From JAHBXC01 sp964350875 (GTDB taxonomy: Bacteria > Planctomycetota > Phycisphaerae > Phycisphaerales > UBA1924), in contig CAYGLT010000015.1 of assembly GCA_964350875.1 (NCBI GenBank), positions 1-44,578 on the forward strand: DNA of 44,578 bases. The letters are read 5' to 3'. Position numbers and translations under genes: made by a program. Below, in pieces: positions 34,289-42,264 of this stretch. A model generated the notes under the pieces. That model was not told where the DNA came from, did not search any database, and worked only from the letters and a program-made list of their open reading frames with translations. How positions within the stretch are numbered: the stretch's first letter is position 1; every line of letters begins with the position of its first letter.

Positions 34289-35551
34289 ATGGAAGACAGT
34301 GCCTCTCACACAACTAGCCAGCCCCGCGAGGGTTCCGCCCAGCAGACTCGGAGTGGTCCGCCGTTCGAGGAGCATCTCACGGGGGCGTTCTCACGCCTGC
34401 GGGACTCGCTCCGTGGGGTGCTGATCGCCCTTGATGTCGATCAGGCCACCCCGCCCGAGGTCGCTCGGCGGCTGAAACTCAGCCGCAACCTCACCTGGAA
34501 GGTGTCGAAGGTGCTCGCGAGTTCTGACTTGCACGAGGCGCTCCAGCACCTCCCGGGAGAAGCGGGGATCGACCTGTTTCTCAGCGCGGCCGAGAGCGGG
34601 GGGGCGCCGACCGACACGATCCGTTCCGTGCGCGACGCGCGACGCGAACTGGACCGGGTCGTCGAGGTGCATGTCGGCGACCGGACGACGCTCGATCTCT
34701 ATCTCGACGGGATGGCGGGCGGGGACAACGCGCGGCTCGAGCAGTCGCGCAAACTCGCGTTCCGCGGAAACTCGGGCATCTGGGGGTTGCAGGCGAAGTC
34801 GCGCATCACCGCGGCGTTCGTGATGCCCAGCGCCACCAAGGCGGACATGCTGGATATCGCGATGGTGGGGGGGATCAGCGGGCTGCGTCGATTGCGCCCC
34901 GAGGTGCGCTGGCCGTTGTTCCGTCCTCACGCGTACGACGAGAGCGGCGAGCCTCAGCCGAATCAACCCGAGGGGGAGGCGATCGACCCCGCGTTCAGCG
35001 CGCCCAACACGCCGCGACTGATCGGTGATTTCTGTTCCACCACCAACCCGCCGATCCGCGCTGTGCGCGACGCGCGTGGGTGGGTGTACGAACTCATGGA
35101 AGGCCGCGTCGGAAACACCGGCGCGTTCACCTGCTTCTTCGGTTCGATCTACCGCAACTCAGCGATGCGCTACGCCACGCCCGAAGACCACTCGGGCGAG
35201 TTCGCGTCGCAGATCACGCTGCCGTTCGAGCACCTCCAGTTCGACATGCTCGTGCACCGGGATCTGGAGTTCGCGATGAACCCCGAGGTGGTGACGGTCG
35301 GCCAGTTCGACGGGGCCTCACCGGTCGAGGGGGCGATGCTGGCGCCCATCGCGGACCGCGTGCGCGAACTCTCGGGCCGCCCGCCCCTGGTCTCGACACC
35401 GCTCGTGGACGGGTACGACCGGCTGGTCGAGAGGGTGCTCGGGGGGCTCGGGGGCAATCTGCGCGACTTCCGCGCGTTCCGCCTGACCGTGGCGTATCCC
35501 CCTATGCACGCGACAGTAAAGCTCCGTTTCCCGCTCCCGGCAAAGGATTGA
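34289..35551 (+). CDS. Winged-helix transcriptional regulator of a planctomycete-type family
   Basis: A 420-residue protein. Residues about 50-80 form a helix-turn-helix: TPPEVARRLKLSRNLTWKVS, with the recognition helix at SRNLTWKVSKVL. The rest (about 100-420) is a long alpha/beta domain with RKLAFRGNSGIWGLQAKSR and a C-terminal beta-rich part; I recall proteins with this layout in planctomycetes but know no ligand. The ATG at 34289 is chosen because the promoter-like elements lie immediately upstream; an upstream GTG in frame (34211) lies inside the repeats and is less likely. There is no signal peptide. It is divergent from the PEP-CTERM gene at 34099 and precedes the FHA-phosphatase gene by 44 bases on the same strand, perhaps co-transcribed. 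Confidence 0.7.
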   Translation: MEDSASHTTSQPREGSAQQTRSGPPFEEHLTGAFSRLRDSLRGVLIALDVDQATPPEVARRLKLSRNLTWKVSKVLASSDLHEALQHLPGEAGIDLFLSAAESGGAPTDTIRSVRDARRELDRVVEVHVGDRTTLDLYLDGMAGGDNARLEQSRKLAFRGNSGIWGLQAKSRITAAFVMPSATKADMLDIAMVGGISGLRRLRPEVRWPLFRPHAYDESGEPQPNQPEGEAIDPAFSAPNTPRLIGDFCSTTNPPIRAVRDARGWVYELMEGRVGNTGAFTCFFGSIYRNSAMRYATPEDHSGEFASQITLPFEHLQFDMLVHRDLEFAMNPEVVTVGQFDGASPVEGAMLAPIADRVRELSGRPPLVSTPLVDGYDRLVERVLGGLGGNLRDFRAFRLTVAYPPMHATVKLRFPLPAKD

Positions 35552-35595
35552 GCGCGGCCACTCGACGAGCCCCGAAGAGGGGCCGATGATGGTCT

Positions 35596-37245
35596 GTGCG
35601 CCCGCCCCACTCCGAGTTCAGCGTTTCGCCGGTCTTCCGCATCGTTCAGACGAGCGCGGCCGATGTCCTCCCGGGCGAGGCCTACGAACTCCCCGAAGGC
35701 GCCGAGGCCGTCTCGCTCGGGCGCAGCCTCGACGCCGAGATCTGCATCCCCGACCCGTCGGTCTCGCGCGCTCACGCGCGCATCGCGCGGCGTGGACGGG
35801 TCTGGTTCGTCACGGACCTCGCGTCGCGCACCGGCACCACGCTGAACGGTGCGCCGCTCGCGCCGGGTGTGTCATCGCCGATCTATCCCGGGGACATGCT
35901 CGCGGTGGGCTCGACGACCCTGCGCATCGAGGGCAACGCGGAACTCCCCGCGTCGAGCGACCCGACCACGGTGGCGACGCTCGCCGACGACGAGTCGTCC
36001 GTGATGCGCGCGCCGACCTCGTCGACTTCGGTCGTTGCGCGGCTGCTCGACCTGCTCATCGCGCAGTCGCGGCGGCTGCAATCTTGCGAGGATCCGGCGC
36101 AGGTGCACGCCGCTCTGGCCGAAGCGGCGCAACTGGCGACGGGCTCGCGTCGCGCGATGGTGCTGAGGTCCGACTCGGCGGCGGAACATGTGGAAGCGCT
36201 GGCGTCGCTCCCGCCCGATGTGCATGCGAGCAAGCCCAGCCGAACGCTGCTCCGTCGCGCGATCGAGGACAACGCGCCGGTGATGCTGACCCAGCGCGAG
36301 TGCGACATGTCGGCGTCGCTGGCGGAGAACCGCGCCGTGGCCGCGTTGTGCACGCCCGTCGAGATCGGCGCCGCCAACGCCCTGCTGCTCTATCTGGAGA
36401 GTGACGAGCGTGACTCACCCCTGCGCGAAGAGGGCGCCGAGGTGTGCGTGGCGCTGGCGTCGCTTGCGGCGGGCGCGCTCGAACGCGTGCGCCAGCGTGA
36501 TCTGGCGCACCGGCGCGAGCGGTTGGAGCGCGACCTCGTCGCGGCCCGCGAGGTCCAGTCGCTGATTTTCCCGAAGAAGGAAGGCGCCATCGGCGCCGTG
36601 CGGTACGCGTTCTCGGTCAACCCCGGCGCGTTCCTGGCGGGGGACCTGTTCGACGCGTTCCTGCTCGACGACGGCCGGGCCGCGGTCTTCCTGGGCGATG
36701 TGACGGGCGAGGGCGTGGACGCGGCCGTGCTGATGTCGAGCGCGGCGGCGGCGCTGCACTCGGCGCTGCTCGAGACGGGCGATGCTTCGCGCGCCGTCGA
36801 GCGAGCGAACGCGTATATCGCGGATCGTTCGCCGATGGACCGTTTCGTCTCGCTGTGGCTCGGGGTGTTCGACGCCGACGGCAAGGCGATGACCTATGTC
36901 GACGCCGGGCACGGGCACTGGTTCATCCGTTCGGGTCGTTCCGACAAGCGTCCCGGCGCGACCGGAATCCCGCTGGGCATCGACGAGAGCGCGAGGTATC
37001 GCGCGGAGCGCATCGAGTTCGCGCCCGGCGCGCGCGTTGTGGTCTACAGCGACGGGATGGTCGAGCAGCGATCGCCCTCGGGCGACCAGTACGGCGCCGA
37101 TCGACTCGCCGAGTCGACCCGCTCGTCGCGCACCGTGAGCGACGATGTGCGGATGGCGTGCGATTCGCTCAAGGTGTTCGCGGGGACCGCGCAGTGGGAC
37201 GACGACGCGTCGATCGCGTCGATCACTTCGCGGCCGAAGGAATAG
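35596..37245 (+). CDS. FHA-GAF-SpoIIE/PP2C phosphatase (second copy)
   Basis: A 549-residue paralogue of the gene at 26045, starting at a GTG (35596) for want of a nearby ATG. FHA motifs: GRSLDAEI (42-49), SRAHA (57-61), SRTGTTLNG (77-85). A GAF-like region, a coiled linker (RRERLERDLVAAREVQSLI) and a SpoIIE/PP2C domain follow, with GDLFDAF, GDVTGEGVDAAVLM, DAGHGH, YSDGMVEQ and WDDDAS. The metal-binding Asp residues are conserved. The first part of the PP2C domain carries GDLFD where the other copy has GDLAG. Its last 23 bases overlap the end of the convergent kinase gene (37223-37245), so the two messages are complementary at their tails. It follows the regulator by 44 bases. Confidence 0.9.
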   Translation: MRPPHSEFSVSPVFRIVQTSAADVLPGEAYELPEGAEAVSLGRSLDAEICIPDPSVSRAHARIARRGRVWFVTDLASRTGTTLNGAPLAPGVSSPIYPGDMLAVGSTTLRIEGNAELPASSDPTTVATLADDESSVMRAPTSSTSVVARLLDLLIAQSRRLQSCEDPAQVHAALAEAAQLATGSRRAMVLRSDSAAEHVEALASLPPDVHASKPSRTLLRRAIEDNAPVMLTQRECDMSASLAENRAVAALCTPVEIGAANALLLYLESDERDSPLREEGAEVCVALASLAAGALERVRQRDLAHRRERLERDLVAAREVQSLIFPKKEGAIGAVRYAFSVNPGAFLAGDLFDAFLLDDGRAAVFLGDVTGEGVDAAVLMSSAAAALHSALLETGDASRAVERANAYIADRSPMDRFVSLWLGVFDADGKAMTYVDAGHGHWFIRSGRSDKRPGATGIPLGIDESARYRAERIEFAPGARVVVYSDGMVEQRSPSGDQYGADRLAESTRSSRTVSDDVRMACDSLKVFAGTAQWDDDASIASITSRPKE

Positions 37246-39820
37246 CCTGTGTCGCCTCTTTCGCGGCGTGGAGCCGCTCGCGAGCGGTGACGCTGCGCGC
37301 GTGCTCCGCGCCGAATGTCGCGTCGAGCACGGGGATCGCCTCTTCGAGGAGCGCGACGGCGGCCCGCGGATCGCCCGACGCGGTCAGGCCCGTCGCGCGG
37401 TTGCTCTTGAACACGGCGACGAAGGGGTGGTTGGCGCCCGCGATCGAAGTCGCCCGATCGATCAGCGTGACGAACATCTCGTCGGCTTCCCCATACTTGC
37501 CGTTCTTCACGAGCAGCATCGCGAGGTTGTTCATCGGCGCAAGCACCTCGGGCGAGACCGCGCCGGAGAGCGACTCGATCGCGCGGATCGAGCGGCGGTA
37601 CAGCGCCTCGGCCTCGTCGAGTTCGCCGCGTTCCTCGACGAGGTAGGCGAGCAGGTTGATCGCGGTGGCCGTCCTGGCGTGGGCGTCGCCGTAACGCGCG
37701 TAGTAACCCTCGAGCGAACTGCGCACGAGCGGTTCGGACTCGTCGAGCCGGCCCGAAACGAGGAGGACATTGGCGAGGTTCATCGCGGTGGCCGCCGTGT
37801 CGGGATGATCGGCCCCGAGCGTTCGGAGGCGTCCGTCGTAGGTCTCGCGAAAGAGTCGCTCGGATTCGTCGGCGGCGCCGGTGCGCGCGAGCGACGCCGC
37901 GAGGTTGTTCTTCGCGAACAGCGTCTGGGGATGATCGGCGCCGAGCAGGGCCGTGCGTCGCTCGACGATGGGTCGGAGTTGCTCGGCCGACGCCGCGTAC
38001 TCGCCGAGATCGCGGAGCGCGGCGGCGTAGTTGTGCCGCGCGGTGATCGAGGTGTTGTCGTCGGTCCCGAGCACCCGCTCCGCGTGCTCGGCGGTGGCGA
38101 GGAAGAGCGCCATCGCCTCTTCCTGTCGGCCGGCCATGAACATGGAGTGGGCGACCTCGCCGTGGGCCTGGATGCTCTCGATGTTGTCGGCGCCGAGACG
38201 CGCGACGAGTTCGGCGTGCGCGGCCTGCGAGGCCTCCAGTGCCTGTTCCGCGTCGCCGCGCTGGAGCGCGAGCATGCCGGCGTACCGGCGCGCATCAATG
38301 GCGGGCTTCCAGCCCTGCTCGCCGAGCGGGGTCAGCAGGTCTTGCGCGGCCTGAAGGTTCGCGTGGGCCTTGTCGTAGACGCCCAGCCCGTAGTACGCGC
38401 GGCCGAGCGCGCCGCGCACGACGCCCTCGATGTACGGCTCGTCCGCGAGCGACTGATCGAGGGCGAGCGTGCGCTCTGCTTCGTCGAGCACATCGCGCAC
38501 GCGGAGGTCCTCGCCCAGCGAACGCTCGGGGTCGGCGGAGGTCAGCATGTCAACCAGCAGCGCGTTGACGGCGCTGGAGGATCGCTCGGCGGCGACGGCG
38601 CGGTCGCGCTGGCGCGTCGCGATGACGGCCTGCGTGCTCGCGGCCACAACCCCGCCCGCGAGGGTCAGCACGATGAGGGCCGCGGCGACGGCGGCGCTCT
38701 TGTGTCTCTGCGCGAAGCGGGTCGCGATGTACCACGCGCTCGGCGCGCGGGCCGCGACGGGCTCGCTTCGCGTGAAGCGCTCGATGTCCGCGGCGAGTTC
38801 CTCCGCCGACTGGTAGCGCCGGTCGGGGTCGTGCGCGGTCGCGGTCGCGACGATCAGCGCCAGATCGCGCGGGAGCCCCGCGAACTGCGAGCGGTCGGTC
38901 GCGATGTCGCGCTCGCTCGCGCGGCGGAGCGCCTCGACGAAGGTTGAGGTGTGGCCGAGGTCGGGCTTGCGACCGGTGAGCGTTTCGAGCATCACCAGCC
39001 CGAGCGAGAACACATCGCTCCGGGTGTCGGCCTCGAGCGCGGCTCCCGACGCCTGCTCGGGGCTCATGTACGCGAGCGTGCCGAGCACGCTGCCCGCTTC
39101 GGTGACGGATTGCGCGTCGGCGTCCTCGAGCACGCGGGCGATGCCGAAGTCGAGGACCTTCACCTCGCCCTCGCTCGTGACGCGTGTGTTGCTGGGCTTG
39201 AGGTCGCGGTGGATCACGCCGCGCGTGTGCGCGTGGTGCACAGCGCGGCAGAGTTCGACGATCATCGCGAGCCGCTTGTCGAGCGACAGGTCGCGCTCGC
39301 GGGCGAAGTCGGCGATGGACGCGCCCTCGACGAACTCCATCGCGATGAAGGGCTGGGGCGGCGCGCCGGGGGCGAGCGACATCGAACCGGCGTCGAGGAC
39401 GCGCGCGATGCCCGTGTGCTGGAGGCGACCCAGTGTGCGCGCCTCGCGCTCGAAGCGTTTGAGCGAGAGGGAACTCACGAGTCCGGGCCGGAGGAACTTC
39501 AACGCGACGCGCTGGCCGGTCGACGCCTGTTCCGCGAGGTAGACCAACCCCATGCCGCCTTCACCCAGCGACGAGAGCAGGCGGTACTTGGGCGTGGCGG
39601 TTTCGGGCGCACGCGGCGCGGCGGGCGTGGACGCGCCGGTGTCTTCGGTCGTGTCGGTCGATCCGCCCGGGATGGTCGCGCCGTCCTCGAGCGAGAGCAG
39701 GCGCTCGACCTCGCGGCGAAGCGAATCGTCGCCGTTGCACTCGGCGCGCAGCGCGGCGTCGCGCTCAACGGGCGCAAGGTCGGCGAGGCGACGGGCGATG
39801 TCCAGCGGTCGGGCGCGCAC
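37223..39820 (-). CDS. Membrane Ser/Thr protein kinase with TPR repeats (second copy)
   Basis: An 865-residue kinase starting at a GTG (39820) with GGAGG about 11 bases upstream. A 75-residue N-terminal leader (DIARRLADLAPVERDAALRA, then REVERLLSLED) resembles the helical segment found before many planctomycete and acidobacterial kinases. The catalytic domain (about 79-350) has GEGGMGLVY, VALK with K108, HRDLKPSN with D206, and DFG at 224-226; all catalytic residues are kept, though the usual N-I-L after PSN reads N-T-R. One membrane helix lies at about 376-396. The extracytoplasmic part is a run of Kinesin-light-chain-like TPR repeats (LGADHPDTAATAMNLANVLL). It is convergent with and overlaps its presumed phosphatase partner. 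Confidence 0.93.
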   Translation of the reverse strand: MRARPLDIARRLADLAPVERDAALRAECNGDDSLRREVERLLSLEDGATIPGGSTDTTEDTGASTPAAPRAPETATPKYRLLSSLGEGGMGLVYLAEQASTGQRVALKFLRPGLVSSLSLKRFEREARTLGRLQHTGIARVLDAGSMSLAPGAPPQPFIAMEFVEGASIADFARERDLSLDKRLAMIVELCRAVHHAHTRGVIHRDLKPSNTRVTSEGEVKVLDFGIARVLEDADAQSVTEAGSVLGTLAYMSPEQASGAALEADTRSDVFSLGLVMLETLTGRKPDLGHTSTFVEALRRASERDIATDRSQFAGLPRDLALIVATATAHDPDRRYQSAEELAADIERFTRSEPVAARAPSAWYIATRFAQRHKSAAVAAALIVLTLAGGVVAASTQAVIATRQRDRAVAAERSSSAVNALLVDMLTSADPERSLGEDLRVRDVLDEAERTLALDQSLADEPYIEGVVRGALGRAYYGLGVYDKAHANLQAAQDLLTPLGEQGWKPAIDARRYAGMLALQRGDAEQALEASQAAHAELVARLGADNIESIQAHGEVAHSMFMAGRQEEAMALFLATAEHAERVLGTDDNTSITARHNYAAALRDLGEYAASAEQLRPIVERRTALLGADHPQTLFAKNNLAASLARTGAADESERLFRETYDGRLRTLGADHPDTAATAMNLANVLLVSGRLDESEPLVRSSLEGYYARYGDAHARTATAINLLAYLVEERGELDEAEALYRRSIRAIESLSGAVSPEVLAPMNNLAMLLVKNGKYGEADEMFVTLIDRATSIAGANHPFVAVFKSNRATGLTASGDPRAAVALLEEAIPVLDATFGAEHARSVTARERLHAAKEATQAIPSAAK

Positions 39821-39869
39821 GGCGAAGCACCTCCACGAGAGGGGGAAGCATGCAGTCTAGTTTCGGCAA

Positions 39870-39903
39870 AAGCGAAAGACGGCCGCGGTTTCACGGCCGT
39901 CTT
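39870..39903 (-). terminator. Probable terminator of the MsrB-MsrA gene
   Basis: A perfect 10-bp stem (AAGACGGCCG and its complement, 39876-39885 and 39894-39903) with an 8-base loop is followed in the minus direction by TCGCTTTTG. It lies about 28 bases past the stop at 39932. Confidence 0.75.
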
Positions 39904-39931
39904 CGTCGAAAGGAGAGGTTATCGGTGTGGG

Positions 39932-41020
39932 TTATTCGGTCGGCAGAGCGCAGGACCCGCCGTGCTTGAGGTGGTAGTCCTGGTGGTACTCTTCGGCCTC
40001 CCAGAACTCGCCGCCGCCGAGGACGACCTGCGTCGCGATGGTCTTGCCAGCGAATCGCGGGTTGGACGACTGCTGCTCGGCGATGAACGCGTTGGCTTCG
40101 TCGCGCTGCTTCTCGTCGGCGGCGAAGATCGCGGAACGGTACTGGGGACCGATGTCCGGGCCCTGGCGGTTCACTTCGGTCGGGTTGTGGATCTTGAAGA
40201 ACCACCCGAGCAGTTCACGGTACGACACGCGCGAGGGATCGAAGACGACGCGCACGGTCTCGGCGTGGCCGGTGTCGGTGTAGCAGACCTGCTTGTAGGT
40301 CGGGTTGTCGATGTTGCCGCCCATGTAGCCGCTCACGGCGTCGATGACGCCCGGGATCTGCTGGAGTCGGTCTTCGACGCCCCAGAAGCAGCCGCCCGCG
40401 AAGTAGGCGGTTTCGGTGTTGATCGGTCGGGCCATGGGCGGGAGTTCCGTTCCGTTCTCGGCGAATTCGAGCGATGCAGAGTTGAGGCAGAAGCGCAGGC
40501 CGGTGGGCGCAGGGCCGTCGTCGAACACATGGCCGAGGTGCGCGCCGCAACGGTTGCAGAGCAGTTCGATGCGCCGCATGCCGTAGGCGTTGTCCTCTTC
40601 GTAGCGGATGTGGTCGGTGTCGAAGGGGCGGAAGAAGGAGGGCCAGCCGGTGCCCGAGTCGAACTTGTGATCGCTTGAGAACAGGGGCAGGTCGCAGAGT
40701 TTGCAGATGTAGACGCCGTCCTTCTTGTTATCGAGAAGGTTGCCGCAGAACGCGGGCTCGGTGCCTTTCTTCAGAATGATCTGCGCATCCTCGGGCGACA
40801 GTGTCGCGGCGAGGGATTCGATCTTCTCGGCGCTGAGCGGGGTGATGTCGTGGCCTGACTTGGAGTACACGGGGGCTCCGGTGGTGTGGGAGGTCGTGGT
40901 CATGGTGCTTTCGTTCCTGGCGCCGCTCTGGGCGCGCGCGGACAGGGCGAACACGGCGCACCCCGCGCTCGCGAGAAAGAGCGCGGCGAAGAGGATCGGC
41001 TTGTGGAGGGCGCTGCGCAT
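39932..41020 (-). CDS. msrAB: Exported bifunctional methionine sulfoxide reductase MsrB-MsrA
   Basis: A 362-residue fusion that repairs both methionine sulfoxide epimers. A signal peptide (LFAALFLASAGC, with the Cys at 21 possibly a lipobox) places it outside the cytoplasm. MsrB comes first, with zinc-binding C106/C109 and C155/C158 (CKLC, CNRC) and the catalytic Cys in RFCLNSASL (C178). MsrA follows with GGCFWG (C211). The protein ends in GGSCALPTE, whose Cys could be the MsrA resolving residue. The ATG at 41020 has AAAGGA nine bases upstream; an upstream extension of 19 residues is not supported. It is transcribed as a single gene with its own terminator. No electron-donor gene is visible nearby. 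Confidence 0.95.
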   Translation of the reverse strand: MRSALHKPILFAALFLASAGCAVFALSARAQSGARNESTMTTTSHTTGAPVYSKSGHDITPLSAEKIESLAATLSPEDAQIILKKGTEPAFCGNLLDNKKDGVYICKLCDLPLFSSDHKFDSGTGWPSFFRPFDTDHIRYEEDNAYGMRRIELLCNRCGAHLGHVFDDGPAPTGLRFCLNSASLEFAENGTELPPMARPINTETAYFAGGCFWGVEDRLQQIPGVIDAVSGYMGGNIDNPTYKQVCYTDTGHAETVRVVFDPSRVSYRELLGWFFKIHNPTEVNRQGPDIGPQYRSAIFAADEKQRDEANAFIAEQQSSNPRFAGKTIATQVVLGGGEFWEAEEYHQDYHLKHGGSCALPTE

Positions 41021-41193
41021 GCTCGGTCCTTTGGCGTGCGGATGTTCGGGTTCATCTTCCCGGATACCTTCGCCCAATACAACGCCCGGGAGTCAGAAAG
41101 TATTCCGACTCCGCGTTACGACAGCGGACCGACGAGTCTGGATGCCAGCATCGCGAGGCCAGGAGCATGAATTCGTGGGACTCGCTGCTGTGA

Positions 41194-42144
41194 TCAGCGT
41201 CGGCGTCGGGCGAGGGCTGCGACGCCGAGCAGGGCGATCGAACCGGTCGCGGGGGCGGGGACATCGGGGATGAGCGTCAGGAAGACGGGCCCGTTGAGGC
41301 CGTTGGCGTCCCCGTCGATGAAGATGTCGATGAACGCGCCGGTCGTGGCGTTGAAGCGGTAGACATCGTGGGTGGTCGCGGAGGTGACATAGAGGTACTG
41401 GTCGTCGAAGACCATGCCGACGGGGGTGTCGAGCCCGCCCGCCTGGGGCGTGGTGAAGTTGTCGATGAACTCACCCGTGGACGCGTTGTACCGACGGACG
41501 GCGTCGGAGCCCTCGCTAGTGATGAAGAGTTCGTTGTTGTCGTTGAAGACGAGCACGCGAGGCCGCGTGATGAGGGCGTTGGGGATGAAGGTGTCGATGA
41601 ACTCGCCGGTGGTTCCGTTGTAGCGCAGGATGCGTCCGTTGTTGTACGAGGGGACATAGAGGTTGCCGTCGGGCCCGAAGGTGATGCCGTTGTCGGCGCC
41701 GCTGAGCCCCCCCGAGCCGGGCGCGACGAAGTTGCCGATGAGTTCGCCGGTCTTGCCGTTGAACTTGACGACCTTGTTGCCAGAGAACGAGGCGACATAG
41801 ATGTCGCCGTTGGCGTCCCAGGTCATGCCGGTGGGTGAGCCGAGGGTGGAGGCGCCGGGGCTGATGAACACATCGACGAGTTCGTAGGTCGCCGGGTCGT
41901 AGCGGACGATGCGGTTGTTGAGTTCGGAGGCGACATAGAGGAGACCATCGGGCCCGATGCGCGAAGCGAGCGGTCGGACGATGGTGGGGCGGCCCCCGAA
42001 CGATCCGAGGTGCGCGCCGGTGTCGGCATCGAAGCGGACGATCGAGTCCGTGAAGAACGATGTCACGAGCAGTTCCCGCGCCTGTGAGGCCCCGGCGCAG
42101 AGGAAGAGCGTGGTCGCGAGCGCGAGGGTTGGACGGATCAGCAT
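41194..42144 (-). CDS. Secreted NHL/SMP-30-like propeller with a PEP-CTERM-type tail
   Basis: A 316-residue protein with signal peptide MLIRPTLALATTLFLCAGASQA; GGGAG precedes the ATG at 42144. Six or so repeats of about 45 residues read YVASFSGNKVVKFNGKTGEL, VYRFNATTGAFIDIF, GPDGNLYVPSYNNGRILRYNG, an NHL/SMP-30-like beta-propeller with the T-G-E-F-I-D periodicity. The end is VPAPATGSIALLGVAALARR plus arginines, a PEP-CTERM-like sorting helix. It is likely surface-retained after export. No enzyme motif is visible. It is divergent from the acylase gene at 42265, with 120 bases between them. Confidence 0.88.
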   Translation of the reverse strand: MLIRPTLALATTLFLCAGASQARELLVTSFFTDSIVRFDADTGAHLGSFGGRPTIVRPLASRIGPDGLLYVASELNNRIVRYDPATYELVDVFISPGASTLGSPTGMTWDANGDIYVASFSGNKVVKFNGKTGELIGNFVAPGSGGLSGADNGITFGPDGNLYVPSYNNGRILRYNGTTGEFIDTFIPNALITRPRVLVFNDNNELFITSEGSDAVRRYNASTGEFIDNFTTPQAGGLDTPVGMVFDDQYLYVTSATTHDVYRFNATTGAFIDIFIDGDANGLNGPVFLTLIPDVPAPATGSIALLGVAALARRRR

Positions 42145-42264
42145 GTGAAAGATCTCCCTGTGTTCCTCGAAATACGGCACTCGCGGGGTGGTGCGACCGT
42201 CATAAGGTCGTGCTGAGCCCGGGCGCCGCCGGGTTGTACCGGCGGGTTGCTGATTGGAGGCGTG

